From NCBI GenBank assembly GCA_965205965.1, contig CBDBHT010000007.1, positions 1,054,001-1,118,000 on the forward strand: DNA of 64,000 nucleotides, given 5' to 3'. The DNA is from Bin55 sp965205965 (GTDB taxonomy: Bacteria; Pseudomonadota; Gammaproteobacteria; Pseudomonadales; Azotimanducaceae). Shown here in pieces: positions 37,635 through 47,774 of this stretch (within the stretch, counting starts at the first letter, position 1; each line of letters begins with the position of its first letter). Both the position numbers and the translations under genes were made by a program. The notes beneath the pieces are model-generated. The model worked only from the letters and a program-made list of their open reading frames with translations. It ran no database searches and was not told where the DNA came from.

Positions 37635-38867
37635 GTAGTTCGTTTTCTATATATCATTACATGGGGCATTTGAGAGTATATTTGGTTTCCCGAAAGACAA
37701 GGATAGTCATCTGGGGAGGACAAGATGCCCTTTCACCGACAAGGAGCGGAGCTGCGTATTGGCGATGGTGTGCGGTTGGAACTGGAACGGATCAGCCGTT
37801 CCCGAACGGAGTCGGCGCGGCGCGTGGAACGTGCGAAACTGCTGCTCGGCTACGTGGCCGGCGAGCCGATTTCGGCGATTGTTCGGTCGCTGAACACGAA
37901 CCGCCCGAAGGTATACCGGTGCGTGCGCAAGGCTCTTGACGTGGGTGCTTTGCCGGCACTGGACGGTCTGCCACGGCGGGGTCGTGCGCTGGGTTGGTGG
38001 CTCTGGCGTGCCGCAAGCCTGCGGAGCTGGGTTACGCCGAGGAGTTGTGGACGGTGCGACGTCTGGCCGAGCACGCCCGGAGGCACTGTCGGGACGCTGG
38101 GCATTCGGACCTGTTGAGCGTGGCCCCGGGCACGGTGTCGAGGATCTTGGCCAATCAGGAGGTGCGGCCGCACAAGATCACCTATTATCTGGAACGGCGG
38201 GACCCCGCGTTCGACGAGAAGATGGCGCAGGTGCTGTGTTTTTATCGCGAAGTGGCACTGGTCCGCGAGCGAGGGGAGGATCCGGACGCACCCCTCGTGG
38301 CCTATATCTTGTACGATGAAAAGCCCGGCATTCAGGCGGTCGGCACGACCTCGCCCGACGACCGGCCGCCGGTGCCGGGCGAGCACGCCACGGTCGGCCG
38401 CGACCCCGAGTACGTGCGCCATGGCACGGTCACCTTGATGGCAGGGATGGACCGGCTCACGGGGCATGTGCACCGAGCCGTGGTGGATCGGCATCGAAGC
38501 CGGGAGTTCGTCGAGTTCCTGCGTGGCTTGGACGAGGCCTATCCCCAAAACATGACGCTGCGGCTGATCCTCAACAACCACTCGGCCCACCTCTCCAGGA
38601 AAACGCACACCTGGCTCGCCAGCGTGCCCAACCGGTTCGAGTTCGTGTTCACGCCCAAGCACGCATCGTGGCTGAACCTGATCGAGACGTTCTTCAGCAA
38701 AGTGGCAAGAACCGTGTTGCGTGGAATCCGTGTCGCCTCGACGGACGAACTCAAGGAACGTCTCGAACGCTACATCGATGGGATTAACACCGAACCGGTG
38801 GTGTTCAAGTGGACTTATGGAATCAACGATGCGATCCGGGTGTGACGGTATTTCGGAAACGGACTAC
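37635..38867 (+). mobile_element. IS630-family element C (catalytically suspect)
   Basis: A 1233-bp element with inner ends GTAGTTCGTTTTC and the inverted GTAGTCCGTTTCC, flanked by TA at 37633-37634 and 38868-38869. Removal leaves CTAG. Its transposase is of a different IS630 subgroup from elements A and B. Confidence 0.85.
37725..38845 (+). pseudogene. IS630-family transposase, frameshifted, second catalytic Asp replaced by Asn
   Basis: The N-terminal half (from ATG 37725) has the usual helix-turn-helix region (EPISAIVRSLNTNRPKVYRC). The frame changes near 37990, where the downstream frame (ending 38845) begins. The catalytic region reads YILYDEKPGIQ for the first Asp and NLIETFFSK for the Glu. 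The second motif is LILNNHSAHLS, where family members have LILDNHSAH. The Asp-to-Asn change plus the frame break outside an A-run makes this copy inactive. Confidence 0.82.
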
Positions 38868-38917
38868 TAGTGTATCGTCTCATTATTATCATTACATTTC
38901 ACTATGCAATGGTTCTA

Positions 38918-40108
38918 GGGAAGGTCTGAACAAGTCGCGATTTTTGTCATAATTTGTCATAATAGGTGGGATCTTCAAGCATGGGATGGACCGACGGTGG
39001 GGCAGTTGACTTTTGCGGAGTTGGCATACGATCGGAAGAAGCGTCGCACACGGCGGGAGACCTTTCTGGAACGGATGAAGCAACTGATCCCCTGGGAACG
39101 ACTGGAAGGTCGGATCGAGCCGTTCTATCCGAAGGCCGGCCGCGGCCGGCAGCCGTACCCGCTGGGGATGATGCTACGGGTTCATTGCGTGCAGTTGTTC
39201 TATAACCTGAGTGATCCGGGCATGGAGGATCTGCTCTACGAGGCGGAGTCCGTTCGTCGGTTTGTAGGATTGCGACTGACGGATGCGCTGCCGGATGAGA
39301 CGACGATCCTGAACTTCCGGCACTTGCTGGAGAAGCATGATCTGGGCGAGGGGTTGTTCGGAGCCATCAATGCGCATCTGGCATCCTGTGGTCATCGCAT
39401 GAAGCAGGGAACGATCGTGGATGCGAGACCCTGATTGAGGCACCGTCGTCGACGAAGAACCGGCAGCAAGAGCGGGATCCGGAGATACATCAGACCAAGC
39501 AAGGCAACCAGTGGGCATTTCGGCATGAAGGCACATATCGGTGTGGATGCGACATCGGGTCTGGCACATAGTGTGGCCACCACGGCGGCCCATGCGTCGG
39601 ATCTGGCTCAGGCACACCGGCTGTTACACGGCGGCGAGACGACGGTTTGGGGTGCTGCGGGGTATCAAGGCATCGCCAAACGTCCGGAGTTCCAGGGATC
39701 GAAGGTGGCTTGGCAGGTGGCGATGCGTCCGGGGGTGCGCCGCCGACTGGCACCGGACGACCCTGCGAGGATGCGAGAGAAGTGCAAGGCCTCAGTGCGT
39801 GCCAAAGTGGAGCATCCGTTCCTGTATGTGAAGCGACACTTCGGATACGCCAAGGTGCGCTATCGGGGTCTGGCCAAGAACACGCAACGGCTGGCGTTGC
39901 TGCTGGGGTTCACTAATCTGCTGATTGCTGGCCGCCGCGTAGCGACCTGACGCGGGATGAATCCGCCTGCAGGTCGCGTCTCGGGCGATGAAATCGGGAC
40001 GAAATCGAGCTCCAGAGGCGATGGGCACAGCCAAAACGCCCCATCGGATAGATTCTCAGCCTCTATCAGCAATTTCCCGGTCTTGAACGAACTTGTTCAG
40101 ACCTTCCC
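38918..40108 (+). mobile_element. IS5-family element (degenerate)
   Basis: A 1191-bp element with perfect 18-bp inverted repeats GGGAAGGTCTGAACAAGT (38918-38935) and ACTTGTTCAGACCTTCCC (40091-40108). The flanks TTCTA and TAGAG show insertion into CTAG with a TA duplication. The transposase is broken by small indels. Confidence 0.88.
38997..39950 (+). pseudogene. IS5-family transposase, frameshifted
   Basis: The first frame (39000-39434) encodes the N-terminal part: LTFAELAYDRKKRRTRRETF, PYPLGMMLRVHCVQLFYNLS, LPDETTILNFRHLLEKHDLG, MKQGTIVDA. A one-base shift leads to LIEAPSSTKNRQQERDPEIH. A second shift near 39515 gives FGMKAHIGVDATSG, AHASDLAQAHRLLHGGETT and VEHPFLYVKRHFGYAKVRYR up to the stop at 39950. 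All DDE landmarks are recognisable but lie in three frames, so the gene is dead. The matching transposase piece in the 34.4-kb scar derives from a sister copy. Confidence 0.85.
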
Positions 40109-40152
40109 TAGAGTTGCGAACAATCGGACGCTGTATCAATTGGAAAGGAAAA

Positions 40153-40782
40153 TCACACCCTCGGGTTGGCATCTTTAAGTGCCGTTTTTTTAGTAAATGT
40201 GTATTTGTCCGACCAGATTCTGAAACTTTTCGCTCTGTCCTTGTGTTTCATCCTTTTAAAGAAAATCCGACTTTCATGTACCAAAACCGAACATCCGCAA
40301 GGCAATGCAAAAATCAAGAACTGGAGTCTGGATCTAACCAATTTGTCGCCTGTTGCATGTGCTCTAAAAATCGCACCGAACCAAAATCCATACTCCTCCA
40401 CTTTGTTGTTATTCGCATACACGTCCTTATCCCCAATATATGCGAGAGTCGCCAACCGACCACCGGTACCGTTGTTATCTTGTCGACCTGTCTCCACTTT
40501 CATACCAAAGGTGAACGGCGCCCCATGGAGAATAAGTACTTTAACTACTCTCCACCATAGCAACACAAAGAGAATTAATGTAGCAATATGCACACTCCAA
40601 GAGGGCATTTTCGTCCAAGCTTCATAAAATCTGGTTTGCATTGCTATATCAATGAATTCCAGCAAATTGAAACTTGCCCAATCTCCATAGATCAACCAAG
40701 CAATGGCCACGGACACAGCCACAAACCTAACCCAAAACCACCCGTACGTCTTCTTGTAGTTGATTTTTTCGCTCACGGCCAT
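40153..40782 (-). CDS. Predicted inner-membrane protein of unknown function
   Basis: 209 residues from ATG 40782. Two clear membrane helices: about residues 15-32 (FWVRFVAVSVAIAWLIYG) and 65-85 (VHIATLILFVLLWWRVVKVL). A soluble stretch follows (KVETGRQDNNGTGGRLATLA, then YIGDKDVYANNNKVEEYGFW), and a Cys-containing hydrophobic segment (FLIFALPCGCSVLV) precedes a basic C-terminus. No enzymatic motif. The stop lies 45 bp from the IS5 terminal repeat, so the insertion may have separated it from a downstream partner. Confidence 0.6.
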   Translation of the reverse strand: MAVSEKINYKKTYGWFWVRFVAVSVAIAWLIYGDWASFNLLEFIDIAMQTRFYEAWTKMPSWSVHIATLILFVLLWWRVVKVLILHGAPFTFGMKVETGRQDNNGTGGRLATLAYIGDKDVYANNNKVEEYGFWFGAIFRAHATGDKLVRSRLQFLIFALPCGCSVLVHESRIFFKRMKHKDRAKSFRIWSDKYTFTKKTALKDANPRV

Positions 40783-40849
40783 CTATAACCTCCACTCGTA
40801 ATCGAACATCCAAAAGAACTCGCAACACCTTATCATTAGCCTATCACCT

Positions 40850-42040
40850 TCACGTTGGGAGGGCTTGTCTTGCCCCATGGTACAGGTATGAATCAAGCCG
40901 TCCTGCAGAGGTGTCCGAATTCGTCAGATATGATTTCGTTCCGTTACAAGCACTCCATTCAGTAGCATGGAATGAGTCAACATTCACCATGTAGCTCCAT
41001 ACAACCATTCTGCGAAATACCGTTGCACAATGACGGAATATCAGCATTGAAATTTGAAATTTTTGGACAAGAGAAGTTTTTATCACTAAGATACTATTCC
41101 CAGAATTTTTAATATCATAGTGTTTGTGCGAAAACTCTGACGATTCTGCCAACGCGTTGATGATAGTAGCGTTGGAGGGTGTTTTGAGATACGCCAAGAG
41201 CATTGTCATCGTATGATCTGCAATCTTAGTGGCGTCACTTCCAGAGGAAACAATGAAATCCGGTTTCGGGCAGCCGGAGCCCCTTAGAATACGGATGCCG
41301 TTGCCTGTCCGCTTTGCCGTTGAGCACGTAATCGTATTTCCCCGACCACCGGCAGCACATCTGGTGGTAAAGTTCGTAGCAATAAATCCTGTGCGTAAGG
41401 GGAAGAAAAGATTCACGACGCACCAAACAGGAGACGCATGATGAATAAAACCTGTAGAGGTTACCACTTCCTTTGTTACCAGAGCAACGCTGTCTCCGGT
41501 ATCGGAACGAACTCAGAACCTTGGAAGTGGAAACGCGACCAAACTGGCAAGCCACCTTACGCTTTGCGGTCTTGGAGTGCCGAAGAGCGAGAGAAAGGGG
41601 AAATTCAGAACGTCGCAAGCCTTGCAAACAAGGGAATATGTTTCAAGGGAATTTGGGTAGCAAACGACGATACCGACGAAGATAAGGAACGAGTTGGGTT
41701 TAGCGAAGGATGCCAACAGACATCGCACGAATTTGGGAAAAACGGTAATATGGACACCGATCCCATCTTGACTGCTAATTTCAATCTTAACCATCAAATC
41801 AACAAACGTCGACAAGGTTGTTTCTGGACTCCCTACCAAACAGGGCTAGACAATCGACTCTGCTGTTGAACTGGAGTCCAAAAACCATCTGTCCAAAGAG
41901 CACAAGAAAACTAGAACAGTTGCATGGCTTGCTTTGAGCGTCTCGGTCGTATCACTTGTTATCGGGTTCTGGATAAACACCAACTGACCAATAATGCGGG
42001 AAGATGCAGACTAGCCGACCGCCATCTGGTCAAAGCAGTT
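40850..42040. other. Decayed region with a broken membrane-protein remnant
   Basis: Overlapping frames on both strands (for example minus 40850-41467; plus 41438-41869) show no family motifs. On the plus strand the last part (about 41777-41986) reads ISILTIKSTNVDKVVSGLPT, a stop, TIDSAVELESKNHLSKEHKK and then a membrane helix TVAWLALSVSVVSLVIGFW, ending with a stop at about 41988. This fits a small membrane protein broken by an in-frame stop and frame changes. I treat the whole stretch as degenerate. Confidence 0.4.
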
Positions 42041-42152
42041 GAGCATCTCTATTTGCTTGAAATTTATTCGAAATAAACGGAACCTTGCTATTAATAATCA
42101 AATACTTACGTCGGACATGATCCATAAAAAAGGTAATAATATGGAGGTGCCT
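42041..42152. repeat. MITE-like element, family A
   Basis: A 112-bp copy with ends GAGCATCTCTATTTGCT and the inverted ATATGGAGGTGCC. It touches the 3' end of the second NACHT gene (stop at 42158). Confidence 0.7.
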
Positions 42153-42157
42153 TTATG

Positions 42158-44521
42158 TCATTGGAGTTGATGTAAACATCCCACACGACGACAGAGATTG
42201 CTGATCGCATGACTGAGTCCCTCGCTCAGTACACCATCTTTCACAGCTTTAACCATCTCAGCGTACTTATCGTCTCGAGATCTACTGTATAGCCGACGTT
42301 GCGAACTTGTCAATAGAAAATACTTTTGCCGAACGAGTTCGTACACGCATGTTTCGATGAGTGCCGCTCCTTCTATACGTCTTCCCGCCAATAACCCTTT
42401 CTTATCTAGCTGGATTCGACGGGACTGACCAAGTGGAGTTATGAATTTCCTAAAAAGGTGCACGAATTGTCGAGCTGTAGGGCACGAATCATCTTCATGC
42501 GGTAGCACAACACCTGTATGTTCGGACACCCACCGGCGAATGGAATTCGTCTCATGTAGTTCTTGATTTCCTGCTAAAAGAGAAACGACTCTACGTAGAT
42601 TCCCAAACTGAGCTGCTTCAAGCACGCAACGAGAAAACCTTGTTCTATTCAGAACAGCCCCTTCGAAAACTGCTCGTGTAAGATTGCAGTTTTCGAAAGC
42701 AACGTTGGTCAGATTGCAGTCGCTGAAATGCATATCGACCAAATCTCGATCAGAAAACAATACTCCCGTGAGATTCCGTCCAGCGAACTGAAAGTTGCTG
42801 AGTGCTATCAGGTCGCGATCAGGCCTGGCAAGCAGTAGCAGAGACAGTGCAGTCGGGAATCCATCCTCACCAATCCGACCTGTCCGGATCTGATCAATCA
42901 GTTGTTTTTCCACTTGGTGATCGAAACGTTTCGCCATGAATCGTAATAGGGTAGGATCTTGCAAATCCACAGAGGAAAGTCTGCCAAAAAATCTACATTG
43001 ATCTTTCGTTAATTTTTTTAAATACGAACCTGCCGCTAGTGCCTGTGCTATTAAGTCATGAGAAAAAGAAACCCGGCCGGAGCCCTCGCTTGGCGAGAAA
43101 AAGGGAAATTGAAGAAGACTCGTCAGCATGTCATGCTTCCGTTCTCCATCCAGATTTGACGATAGTACAATCTCGCCGTATTCCTTCGCTTGCCCAACTT
43201 CGGCATAACCTTGACCTTCTATGTAGTCAGTCGCGATTTGCTCCATCCAGTCAGTTAGCCCATCTTTTTCAAAGTCGCCGTGATTAAGGAGTCCCTTTTT
43301 CATTTCTCTCGCGACCATTTGATCAATGACAGATTTAAGAAGTTCTATCTCATCCTGTTCACGAAAAGGTATTTTTTCCTGAGCTCTTTTTAGAAGAATA
43401 TCGCAATAAAATGGCAGACTTGAAATGGACTTTAACGTTGCGTTGCTTTCGATGTTCTGCAAAAAGTCAGATATTTCTGCTGGATCTTCCTTTTCGCTCG
43501 GTTTCGGTCGCCTGCCCTTAAGACGTCGCCAAGCAAACTCCCTCTTATGACTTCTTTCCCACTCTGAAAGATGAAAGACCTGTACGACGTCCAGATCAGA
43601 GCAAATCTCTACGAACTCTGAAAATGAATCTGAGGTAGTAAGCAATGAGTCCCGACACCAAATGGTAATCTGTGCCTTGGAACCGCCCACAACGGCAATC
43701 AAATTGAAGAGTTCGTCAAAGAATTCGCTGCCACCAGCATAAAGTTCGTCAAGGCCATCAAAGAGCCAAGTAGCAAAGCCGTGTGTTAGGAGCCACTCAA
43801 AAGTATTAGGCGTGATTGGCGATGCGACATCGTCATGTAGGAAATTCTGTATCAGGTGTCTGATCCTAGTAATAGGAGAACCCTTCAGGTGCTCGGGCAA
43901 TAGCGGAATCGGTCTTGCATGAATTCGTTGGCGACTCTTGGAATCTAAAAAATCTTTATAAAGACGATTAAAGAGAGCCCGGAACAGAAAAGACTTTCCA
44001 ATACCAGCCCTGCCCACAACAAACCTGACTTTTGCTTCATTGGAAGCTGAAAGCTCGTTGAGTAGCGTGGCAAAAAGGTCTTCGCAGGCCCCGTCTACAG
44101 TATCATTTCGAAATGGTTGTGCGACGCGTTCATCCTGCTGAGCTTTGTTGCGAATATCGGCGATGACAGATGCTGTACGAGGTGCGTCCTCAACTTTAAA
44201 AGGGGCATCGAAGAATTGTACAGGTACTACAAGGCGAACCTTCTCGGCGGCGAGGTTGGCCATCAGATCGCGAGTAAAGCCTTCACGTGACGACGCGAGG
44301 ACGGTTGCGTGCGAATCAGAGTAGTTTGAACGGACTTCATTAATGTTGTCTAGAATCTCAATCTCTGGCTTCTGACCATGTGCTAGAGTTTGGACTAGAC
44401 GCGTTTCTCGCGCACCTCCAAATTCCATTCTATCGGCGACTAGACATCCATTGATTTCGTTTAAGATCCTAAAGTCCGCCGACTCTAGGTATCCACTCGC
44501 CATTCCTTTTAGATCGTGCAT
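42158..44521 (-). CDS. NACHT NTPase with pentapeptide repeats, second copy of the architecture
   Basis: About 787 residues from ATG 44521, preceded by CAGGCTAAGG; an upstream TTG start is possible. Walker A is GRAGIGKS at 170-177. The NACHT Walker B WLFDGLDELYAG lies near 252-263. Helical arms follow. Residues 600-660 carry pentapeptide-type repeats (GRNLTGVLFSDRDLVDMHFS, then CNLTNVAFENCNLTRAVFEG). A C-terminal domain (HTGVVLPHEDDSCP, RRIEGAALIETCVYELVRQK) closes the protein. The same order (N-domain, NACHT, pentapeptide, C-domain) occurs in the gene at 12255-14522, but sequence identity is low. Likely a STAND-type phage sensor; the trigger is unknown. Confidence 0.8.
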   Translation of the reverse strand: MHDLKGMASGYLESADFRILNEINGCLVADRMEFGGARETRLVQTLAHGQKPEIEILDNINEVRSNYSDSHATVLASSREGFTRDLMANLAAEKVRLVVPVQFFDAPFKVEDAPRTASVIADIRNKAQQDERVAQPFRNDTVDGACEDLFATLLNELSASNEAKVRFVVGRAGIGKSFLFRALFNRLYKDFLDSKSRQRIHARPIPLLPEHLKGSPITRIRHLIQNFLHDDVASPITPNTFEWLLTHGFATWLFDGLDELYAGGSEFFDELFNLIAVVGGSKAQITIWCRDSLLTTSDSFSEFVEICSDLDVVQVFHLSEWERSHKREFAWRRLKGRRPKPSEKEDPAEISDFLQNIESNATLKSISSLPFYCDILLKRAQEKIPFREQDEIELLKSVIDQMVAREMKKGLLNHGDFEKDGLTDWMEQIATDYIEGQGYAEVGQAKEYGEIVLSSNLDGERKHDMLTSLLQFPFFSPSEGSGRVSFSHDLIAQALAAGSYLKKLTKDQCRFFGRLSSVDLQDPTLLRFMAKRFDHQVEKQLIDQIRTGRIGEDGFPTALSLLLLARPDRDLIALSNFQFAGRNLTGVLFSDRDLVDMHFSDCNLTNVAFENCNLTRAVFEGAVLNRTRFSRCVLEAAQFGNLRRVVSLLAGNQELHETNSIRRWVSEHTGVVLPHEDDSCPTARQFVHLFRKFITPLGQSRRIQLDKKGLLAGRRIEGAALIETCVYELVRQKYFLLTSSQRRLYSRSRDDKYAEMVKAVKDGVLSEGLSHAISNLCRRVGCLHQLQ

Positions 44522-44711
44522 CCTTAGCCTGTAATCAACTGTGATGTAAACAAGAGAAACATACGGAAGATATCCTGTCAATAACCTCCGGTAGCATTTC
44601 TGCTACTTACGGTTTCCTGAGCATGTGGGAGTCATACGAATAATTCACGATCTCCACACAGAAGCAGTTAGTATATCTTGTCACTTTCAATCTCAGAACG
44701 AAACGTCTCAT

Positions 44712-45267
44712 CTAGCCCGAATATTACGTGATATGAATAGTGTGAGATGGCCGTTTTTCGAATCGGAGCGGTAATCAGGCTTCCAACGTCTGTAGTCTGT
44801 ATTATGGCCTTATAATTTTGTGGTTCAAGCACGGTTTTATGGATTTGGGATGCACCTCCCTTTTCCTCAATGGTCAACGTGCCGGATGCCGAGCGGCACC
44901 CAGATAGGGTCAGGAAATGTCTAGGCGAACGGCAACTGTACGGGAAACTCTTAGTGTGAGAAGGCCCCGGTCAGTAACATCCGGATGCGATGGGTGACGG
45001 GTATTGCGCACTACCGCTCCGATCATGAGCAAGGTCAGGCAGATGCGGTTTGGGCTGGTCGTAGCGAGCAGCGAAATATCCCGTTATCGGTGGTCGAACC
45101 GCCACTGAATTCAGCCGCCACTTTGCAGCGACGCACGGATGAAAATCGGATCGGATTGAGGTAATATTTCGTTACGGCAAGAGATTCTTCAATAGATGAT
45201 TGAAGTACCTGAATGATATCGAATTATAGAGATCTTGCCGTCTTAATTCGTGCAATATCCGGGCTAG
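44712..45267 (-). mobile_element. Internally deleted IS1380-family element, second copy
   Basis: A 556-bp relic with ends CTAGCCCGAATATTACG and the inverted TGCAATATCCGGGCTAG. About 150 bp at its right side match the relic at 2594-3112 closely, including FSSVRRCKVAAEFSGGSTT in the leftward frame, the IS1380 transposase N-terminus. Most of the transposase is gone. A small MITE has inserted into its right terminal CTAG. Confidence 0.72.
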
Positions 45268-45415
45268 GAGTCTGCGCCGTAGAAAAATTTTGGTACATTT
45301 TTTAGGATGGATAGTCTGTAAACAATTTAGAATAGAAATTTTATACTTGATTAGTGCATATTTCAGGTGATTTTCCTACTAAAGGGCGTTCCTATGTTTC
45401 TACGGCGCAGACTCC
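45267..45415. repeat. MITE-like element, family B (CTAG target)
   Basis: A 149-bp element with perfect 19-bp inverted repeats GGAGTCTGCGCCGTAGAAA (45267-45285) and TTTCTACGGCGCAGACTCC (45397-45415), flanked by TA on both sides (45265-45266 and 45416-45417). Removal leaves CTAG, which is the tip of the IS1380 relic. It is AT-rich and non-coding inside. It lies 53 bp upstream of the RloC-like gene and may carry its promoter. Confidence 0.82.
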
Positions 45416-45467
45416 TAGAGCCGTCTACTTCGTTCCTAACCTTTCACAATAGATTCCACGAGGCACT

Positions 45468-47774
45468 GTGCTACAGAAGTTCATTTCAATACGAAATGTT
45501 GGCAAATTCAAGAATTCAGCAGCTCAGGGTGACACAAGTCTTCTACGTCACACATTCATCCTAGGTGCCAATGGTCAGGGCAAATCTACACTTTGCGCAA
45601 TCTTACGATCACTAAAAACCCAAAAACCTGACTACGTATTAGGTCGCAGCAGACTCGGCGCAAACGAACAACCGTACATCAACCTAAGGTTTGCCAAGGG
45701 ACCGGTCACATTTGATAATGCAAAGTGGTCTACAGATTGTCCTGATTTAGCTATTTTCGATAGTGAATTTGTAGCGGAAAACGTCCACTCGGGTGAGATT
45801 GTGGACATCGACCACAAGCGTAATCTCTATCGTGTCATTGTGGGAGAACAAGGCGTACAGTGGGCTAAAGAGGAATCTCGACTTTCGGATCTTAGTCGAG
45901 AGACAAACAGCAAAATCAAAAAACTATCCTCAGAGATCAAGACACATATTCCTGAAGGAATGGCTCTTGATGGGTTCATTGCACTTCCCAATGACCCAGA
46001 GATTGAAGAGAAGTGTGTCAAGCAGGAGAAGGTAATTAAAGCGGCTAGTCAAGCGGAGAAAATCAAAACCCACGAGGACCTTTCCGAATACGGTTTACCG
46101 ACTTTGCCGGACGCATTCAAGATCCTACTTAGCCGAACTCTTGACGACATTGCTCAAGATTCCGCGACCCTTCTGGACAACCACCTCAAAAATCATGGAA
46201 TGGAAACGGATGGAGGTAACTGGATTGCGAAGGGGATGGAGTATGGCATCTATGGCATCAAAAGCACGTGTCCTTTTTGCGGACAAAACGTTCGTGAGGA
46301 AGGGCGTTCCCTCATTCGTGCCTACCAAGCCGTGTTTAGTGGGGAATACAAGAAATTGCAAGCCGATATCACATCGCGACGTTCCCAAATAACTGAACGT
46401 TTTGGTGAACAGACTTTAAACAACTGGCATGCCCTCACAGAACGAAACAAAAACGCCATCGCATTTTGGGGTCAGTATTGTGACCTCGATTCATCAACTC
46501 TCATTCCTAACGAATCGATGGCTGGGACATTCAAGACATTTGAAAAAGCCGCATTGTCTTTGCTAAGACGTAAGGACGAAACTCCTCTTGCAGGAATTTC
46601 GCCTGATGTAGATTTCGAACACGCAGAAAAAAACTACAAGTCTGCCACTACCAAAGTTGGAGAAATTAACAATGCCATTCAACATGCCAATGTGGAGATT
46701 CAGAGGATAAAAGACAAAATCGAGGTTACTGATCTGCCGTCAGCCCAAGCCGAGATTGAACGATTGAAAGCAATTAAAACTCGTCATACTGACTCCGTCA
46801 ACAATTTGTGTATGAACTACATTGCGGAGACTCGACAAAGAACAAAAACGGACGATGACAAGAAACGGATTCGCGCACAACTGAATGCGCACAGCGAAAA
46901 CGTAATGAAGCATTACGAAAGTCGTATCAATCAACTCCTCGAAAATTTCAATGCGAGGTTTCAGATCTCCCAGACCAAACACAACTATATGGGCGGCAAA
47001 GCAACTTCCAGTTACCAGCTGGTTATTAACAATACCTCCTTTGATCTTGGCGATGCTCGGACATCCCCCGGTCAACACAGCTTTAAAAACACACTGAGTT
47101 CAGGAGACCGCGCAACACTTGCTTTGGCTTTCTTCTTCACTAATCTAGAAAACGACCCCACCCCCCACGACAAAATCGTTGTTTTCGATGATCCTTTCAA
47201 CAGTCAGGATGCGTTCCGTCGACGCCAGACAATCCATGAAATTAACCGTATCACTCAAATGTGCTCTCAAGTGATTGTGCTCTCACACGATGTATCCTTC
47301 CTGGTGGAACTTTGGAATAAGGCCCCTTCGGAGGATCGAAAAACACTAAATTTGGTAGACCATAGAGCAAATGGGTCCAAAATAATGGTCACTGATCTAA
47401 ACAATACATGTAAGGGTCGGACAGCCCAAGACATCGACGACTTGCAATCGTATGTCACCACGGGCACAGGATCCCCTCAGGAAATTATTCGGAAGATTCG
47501 TGTTGTACTTGAGTCGTACTGCTGGACTACCTATCCCAATTCATTTCAGACGAAGCAAGACTCGCTGGGTGGCATACTACGAAAGATCCGAGAAGGAGGG
47601 GATGAGCACCCAGCGAAAGATTTGTACGAAGAATTAGACATGCTTAATGGATACACCCAGCCGTACCACCACGGTGAGGACAGAGAAAGTCAGACTTCCG
47701 TTCCAATTGACAAGCAAGAATTGACAGGTTTCGTCAAACGGACCCTTAGTATTGTAAACGCACTCCCAACATAA
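45468..47774 (+). CDS. RloC-like zinc-hook ATPase with PrrC-type anticodon-nuclease triad
   Basis: 768 residues from GTG 45468. The AAA_13-type ABC ATPase has Walker A GANGQGKST (33-41), coiled coils with a zinc hook CPFC (268-271), signature region LSSGDRATLALAFFFTNL, Walker B IVVFDDPFNSQD and H-loop VIVLSHDVSFLVEL. The C-terminal domain contains R678, E682 and H714, spaced R-x3-E-x31-H exactly as in the E. coli PrrC triad (Arg320, Glu324, His356). PrrC and RloC cleave tRNA anticodon loops when restriction is blocked or DNA is damaged; RloC is the zinc-hook form. I infer an active anticodon nuclease. There is no type I operon next to it here; the nearest is at 23-28.7 kb. Confidence 0.82.
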   Translation: MLQKFISIRNVGKFKNSAAQGDTSLLRHTFILGANGQGKSTLCAILRSLKTQKPDYVLGRSRLGANEQPYINLRFAKGPVTFDNAKWSTDCPDLAIFDSEFVAENVHSGEIVDIDHKRNLYRVIVGEQGVQWAKEESRLSDLSRETNSKIKKLSSEIKTHIPEGMALDGFIALPNDPEIEEKCVKQEKVIKAASQAEKIKTHEDLSEYGLPTLPDAFKILLSRTLDDIAQDSATLLDNHLKNHGMETDGGNWIAKGMEYGIYGIKSTCPFCGQNVREEGRSLIRAYQAVFSGEYKKLQADITSRRSQITERFGEQTLNNWHALTERNKNAIAFWGQYCDLDSSTLIPNESMAGTFKTFEKAALSLLRRKDETPLAGISPDVDFEHAEKNYKSATTKVGEINNAIQHANVEIQRIKDKIEVTDLPSAQAEIERLKAIKTRHTDSVNNLCMNYIAETRQRTKTDDDKKRIRAQLNAHSENVMKHYESRINQLLENFNARFQISQTKHNYMGGKATSSYQLVINNTSFDLGDARTSPGQHSFKNTLSSGDRATLALAFFFTNLENDPTPHDKIVVFDDPFNSQDAFRRRQTIHEINRITQMCSQVIVLSHDVSFLVELWNKAPSEDRKTLNLVDHRANGSKIMVTDLNNTCKGRTAQDIDDLQSYVTTGTGSPQEIIRKIRVVLESYCWTTYPNSFQTKQDSLGGILRKIREGGDEHPAKDLYEELDMLNGYTQPYHHGEDRESQTSVPIDKQELTGFVKRTLSIVNALPT

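Noticed and set aside
40166..40627. Plus-strand frame over the membrane protein at 40153-40782
   Set aside because: The minus-strand frame has a proper start and two well-formed membrane helices; the plus-strand frame has no motif.
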